Positions 61,441-64,000 of a stretch of 64,000 nucleotides of DNA are shown one piece after another. The stretch spans positions 5,084,001 through 5,148,000 of the forward strand of contig AP025576.1 of assembly GCA_022845955.1 (NCBI GenBank), written 5' to 3'. Numbering within the stretch: position 1 is the first letter of the stretch; every line of letters begins with the position of its first letter. Both the position numbers and the translations under genes were made by a program. The notes under the pieces are model-generated. The model was not told where the DNA came from. It was given only the letters and a program-made list of their open reading frames with translations, and did no database searches. This stretch comes from Lachnospiraceae bacterium (GTDB taxonomy: Bacteria > Bacillota > Clostridia > Lachnospirales > Lachnospiraceae).

Positions 61441-61511
61441 AGGAGCATAGTTCAAGGGTAGAACAGTGGTCTCCAAAACCATCGATGTGGGTTCGATTCC
61501 TACTGCTCCTG
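61441..61511 (+). tRNA. tRNA-Trp (CCA)
   Basis: 71 bases: acceptor AGGAGCA with TGCTCCT, anticodon arm GTGGT/ACCAT around CTCCAAA giving anticodon CCA, T-arm GTGGG/CCTAC with TTCGATT. The CCA end is not encoded. Confidence 0.95.
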
Positions 61512-61519
61512 TTAGTTGG

Positions 61520-61549
61520 GAAGCCTGATTATATCAGGCTTCTTTTTTA
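61520..61549 (+). terminator. Terminator of tRNA-Trp
   Basis: GAAGCCTGA and TCAGGCTTC pair around five bases and are followed by TTTTTTAT. Confidence 0.9.
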
Positions 61550-62042
61550 TTTGTTCCATTGCTGCTTTTCTTTCCACCGGTTGTCCCGTTCCCGGAGGGA
61601 CCAGCAGTCGTTAATGACCAGATACCCGTATCCCTTCTCCAGACCCCCGCCGCCCGCAAAAGAAAATAAGAGGGGCCATGTCCTGTCAGCAGCTGTTTCT
61701 TATCGGATGAAACCGGTAGGAAGCAGCTGTTTTTTTGAACAAAAGACAGCCCGCGGCGCGTGGATGCTTCCTCCGCCGGACTGGGGAACCCACAGTGTCG
61801 GAAACGATAACAAAACATTTCTGTAGAAAAAAACGCGCAACCATTTGACTATAAATTGGTGATGCATTACAATAGATTTACCAAAATATGGAAAAAAAGC
61901 AGTTTTCCGGTAACCGTTCCGCTTTGTCTGAAGGGTTACGTATTCCATGTTTTACGAAGACAGAAACTGGACATTCGACAGCAGAGTAATTACCGGGACC
62001 GGGTATGGGGATATCCGGACGCCGGTATAAGGGGGAGCTTAT
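61550..62042. other. Non-coding stretch between tRNA-Trp and the accessory genes
   Basis: No gene accepted. It contains an AGCAGCTGTTT direct repeat (about 61689 and 61723) without obvious role and a near-consensus promoter at 61845-61873. The short frame at 61856-62080 lacks a ribosome binding site. Confidence 0.55.
61845..61873 (+). promoter_or_regulatory. Promoter of the accessory genes
   Basis: TTGACT and TACAAT are 17 bases apart. The leader to the next start codon is about 160 bases. Confidence 0.8.
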
Positions 62043-63236
62043 ATGTCATGGTATGCCGGCACTTTTTACTGTGGGCATGAAGGCTACGTTAATATCATCG
62101 GTCCTGCCAGTAACAGGGAAAAAATGAAGGAGTATAAATTTTCCGGACTGTGTCCTGCCTGCTGCAAGGCAGAGCTTATAAGAAGCCGGAGCGAAAAAAA
62201 CACGGCCGCCCGGAAAGCGGCATCCAGGATGGAGCTTCCTCCCCTGGAAGGGACAAGAAAACAGGTGGTCTGGGCGGAAACGCTGCGGGTGGATGCGCTG
62301 ACACGGCTGCAGGCTTTTATTGACACACCGGGGAATATCCGTCTGATTATCCTGCGGCTGAATTATGAAGCCATGACGCCTCTGGAGCTTTCGGAGGAAA
62401 ACCTTCCTTTTATGCTTCAGGAAATCGTACAATATCTCATCCACGAGAAAACGAAGGCCGCCTATTGGATCAATAACCGTTTTAACAGGGAGCTGTGCAA
62501 TCTGGAACAGATTATCCCGGAATATCTGGAATGGTGCAAATGGTGCCGCCCCGAGGAAGCGGCAGCGGAAACGGAGTTTATCCGCGGGGATTCTGTCCTT
62601 TCCCCGGAAAGGCCCCAGTTCCCCGGAATCGTGGAGATCCGGGGGAGCCAGGAAGAGATTACAGCATCCTATGAGAAAAACGATAGATTCCGTGAAATCA
62701 TAAGACAGATGGACTATGAATGGAACGGACGCTGCTGGTTCCGCAGGCTCACCTCTTTCCGCGGATCCTTCCGGGACCGTGCCGCGGAATTGGGCAATAT
62801 CCTGCTGAAAAACGGCTTTACCGTATCCATACCGGATGAGCAGGCGCGGGAACGCGCGGTAACCGGCGATTTCAGCCCCGAGCATAAGCGCTGGATTACC
62901 AAAAGTAAAAAAGGAATTTTCTTTTTTATCCCTCTTTCTTCTTCCATTCCACGGGAAATTGTCCTGAATCTGAGAAAGATACCTACCGCTGCCTACCATT
63001 CCGGCGGCATATTCATAGAACCCGCCCATTATGCCGAACTGGAGGATTTTGCGGAAATGTATGGCTTCCGCTTTGACCGGGAAGCGGAGGATCTGCTGCG
63101 CGCCTACTGCGATACACTGCAGCAGGTTCCCCATGTATCCCCCGTCAACCCGAAGCCTGCCGAAGAAATCAATAACCTGCACAAAATACTGGAATCATCC
63201 GGCGCCATCCTGGATGATCTGGTGGATAATGACTGA
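62043..63236 (+). CDS. Hypothetical protein with an N-terminal zinc-finger-like motif
   Basis: 397 residues, no recognised family name. The first 40 residues hold Cys10-G-His12 and a C-P-A-C-C cluster (about 36-40), a likely zinc site; similar N-termini (C-G-H-E-G-x-V-x-I-x-G-P ... C-P-x-C) are recalled from proteins on integrative elements of Lachnospiraceae. The rest is mixed alpha/beta and charged, with no membrane segment. AGGGGGAG lies five bases before the ATG. It ends two bases before the helicase gene, so the two are translationally coupled and probably act together. A DNA- or RNA-related role is suggested only by that partner. Confidence 0.75.
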   Translation: MSWYAGTFYCGHEGYVNIIGPASNREKMKEYKFSGLCPACCKAELIRSRSEKNTAARKAASRMELPPLEGTRKQVVWAETLRVDALTRLQAFIDTPGNIRLIILRLNYEAMTPLELSEENLPFMLQEIVQYLIHEKTKAAYWINNRFNRELCNLEQIIPEYLEWCKWCRPEEAAAETEFIRGDSVLSPERPQFPGIVEIRGSQEEITASYEKNDRFREIIRQMDYEWNGRCWFRRLTSFRGSFRDRAAELGNILLKNGFTVSIPDEQARERAVTGDFSPEHKRWITKSKKGIFFFIPLSSSIPREIVLNLRKIPTAAYHSGGIFIEPAHYAELEDFAEMYGFRFDREAEDLLRAYCDTLQQVPHVSPVNPKPAEEINNLHKILESSGAILDDLVDND

Positions 63237-63238
63237 CT

Positions 63239-64000
63239 ATGCGATTACATAATAAGCTTCTGGACTACCAGGAGAAGGCTGTAGAAAAACTGAAAAAAGT
63301 AAAGGTCGGGGCACTGTTTATGGAACAGGGGACAGGCAAAACCATTACGGCGCTGGAACTGTGCCGCCTGCGCCTGGAAGCGGACAAGATCAGCCACATC
63401 CTCTGGCTCTGTCCCTGTTCCACCAAACAGAATCTCAAGGATGAGCTGATAAAGCACGCTCCCAGGGAAATCCTCGAACGCACCACGATCTGCGGGATTG
63501 AAACCCTTTCCCGCAGCATCCACGCCAACAGCTACCTGCGCCTGCTGACCGAACGGGAACGCTGTTATCTTGTGGTGGACGAAAGCCTGCTGATCAAGAA
63601 CCCTTATGCCTACCGCACCAGGAATATTGATTACCTTTCCTCCCACTGTGATTACAAGCTGATTCTGAACGGTATGCCGATATCCAAAAACCAGGCAGAC
63701 CTGTATGCCCAGTTCCATATTCTTGACTGGCGGATCCTGGGCTATAAGACCTACTGGTCCTTTGCTGCCAACCATATAGAATTCGACCCGGATATCCCGC
63801 AGAAAATTATCCGGTGCCTGAATACGGATTATCTTGCCAGGAAGATTTCCCCCTATACCGTCCAGGTAACCAAGAAGGACTGCCTTGTCCTGCCCGACAA
63901 AAGCTATTCCATTAATTATTTTTCCCTCACCCGGAGGCAGAACGAGCATTACAACCACGTTGCGGACGTTCTTCTTTTCCATCTGAACGAGCTGCACCCG
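63239..64000 (+). CDS. SNF2-type DEAD-like helicase/ATPase (C-terminus cut by window edge)
   Basis: 254 residues visible. L-L-D-Y-Q-E-K-A-V (Q-like motif), Walker A in M-E-Q-G-T-G-K-T (about 29-36), motif Ia near 53-60 (I-L-W-L-C-P), Walker B as V-V-D-E-S-L-L-I-K-N, and motif III as L-I-L-N-G-M-P-I-S. The D-E-S form and the short spacing match phage- and element-encoded SNF2 ATPases rather than chromosomal remodellers. The gene runs out of the window. It is probably one unit with the preceding gene. Confidence 0.88.
   Translation, partial: MRLHNKLLDYQEKAVEKLKKVKVGALFMEQGTGKTITALELCRLRLEADKISHILWLCPCSTKQNLKDELIKHAPREILERTTICGIETLSRSIHANSYLRLLTERERCYLVVDESLLIKNPYAYRTRNIDYLSSHCDYKLILNGMPISKNQADLYAQFHILDWRILGYKTYWSFAANHIEFDPDIPQKIIRCLNTDYLARKISPYTVQVTKKDCLVLPDKSYSINYFSLTRRQNEHYNHVADVLLFHLNELHP

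Noticed and set aside
61237..61482. 81-residue minus-strand frame over tRNA-Trp
   Set aside because: Runs through a certain tRNA gene and its promoter.
61856..62080. 74-residue frame before the zinc-finger-like gene
   Set aside because: No SD, overlaps the next gene out of frame, and begins just before the -10 box.
62046..63182. 378-residue open frame antisense to the zinc-finger-like gene
   Set aside because: The plus-strand frame has a strong SD, promoter and is coupled to the helicase; the antisense frame has none of these.
63245..63997. 250-residue open frame antisense to the helicase
   Set aside because: The plus-strand frame carries Walker A and B motifs across the same bases.
1..64000. 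CRISPR arrays and complete insertion sequences
   Set aside because: No regularly spaced repeats and no intact transposase were seen.

Overview
The window looks like the chromosome of a gut Lachnospiraceae-type Clostridium (Eisenbergiella, Hungatella or Blautia-like). This is inferred from family content and composition, not from a database search. The indicators are several CUT1 sugar importers without their own ATPase, YesM/YesN two-component systems beside them, many glycan-active enzymes, the long single-chain PurL, QueH, strong GGAGG ribosome binding sites and AT-rich intergenic spacers.

Region 1 (1-13.3 kb, almost all minus strand) is a glycan-utilisation block: a truncated solute-binding lipoprotein, a YesM/YesN pair, a 76-residue coiled-coil protein, and an operon read from 13.3 kb down to 4.6 kb (two permeases, binding protein, a large enzyme of unrecognised family, and a GH105-type unsaturated-glycuronyl hydrolase). 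Pectin or rhamnogalacturonan fragments are a plausible substrate. Region 2 (13.4-14.8 kb) is a mobile-element scar: a divergent XRE-repressor module with operator palindrome and two near-consensus promoters, a tyrosine-recombinase remnant, and a second copy of the tail of the 76-residue gene. Region 3 (14.8-20.4 kb) holds a six-hairpin glycosidase, tRNA-Met and tRNA-Val, a GH42 beta-galactosidase and a LacI regulator. Region 4 (20.5-25.0 kb) is a LytTR regulator with a Glu at the phospho-acceptor site followed by two ABC exporter half-transporters. Region 5 (25.3-43.7 kb) holds two CUT1 importers, each divergent from a YesM/YesN operon, plus a GH106-like glycosidase and a Cys-type sulfatase. 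This suggests uptake and processing of a sulfated or otherwise decorated glycan. Region 6 (43.8-61.1 kb) is mostly housekeeping: chemoreceptor, argS, queH, carAB, purL, a TetR regulator, a VanZ-family protein, a second GH42 and a HAD phosphatase. Region 7 (61.4-64 kb) starts at tRNA-Trp and carries a zinc-finger-like protein and the start of a SNF2-type helicase, probably the edge of an integrated element.

The least expected signals are: (a) two 30-bp dyads in the leaders of two different yesM genes, with the same apical sequence and compensatory changes in the arms; (b) a TAG stop followed by conserved coding-like tail sequence in two copies 10.6 kb apart; (c) the Asp-to-Glu LytTR receiver next to an orphan exporter pair; (d) the accessory segment behind tRNA-Trp.
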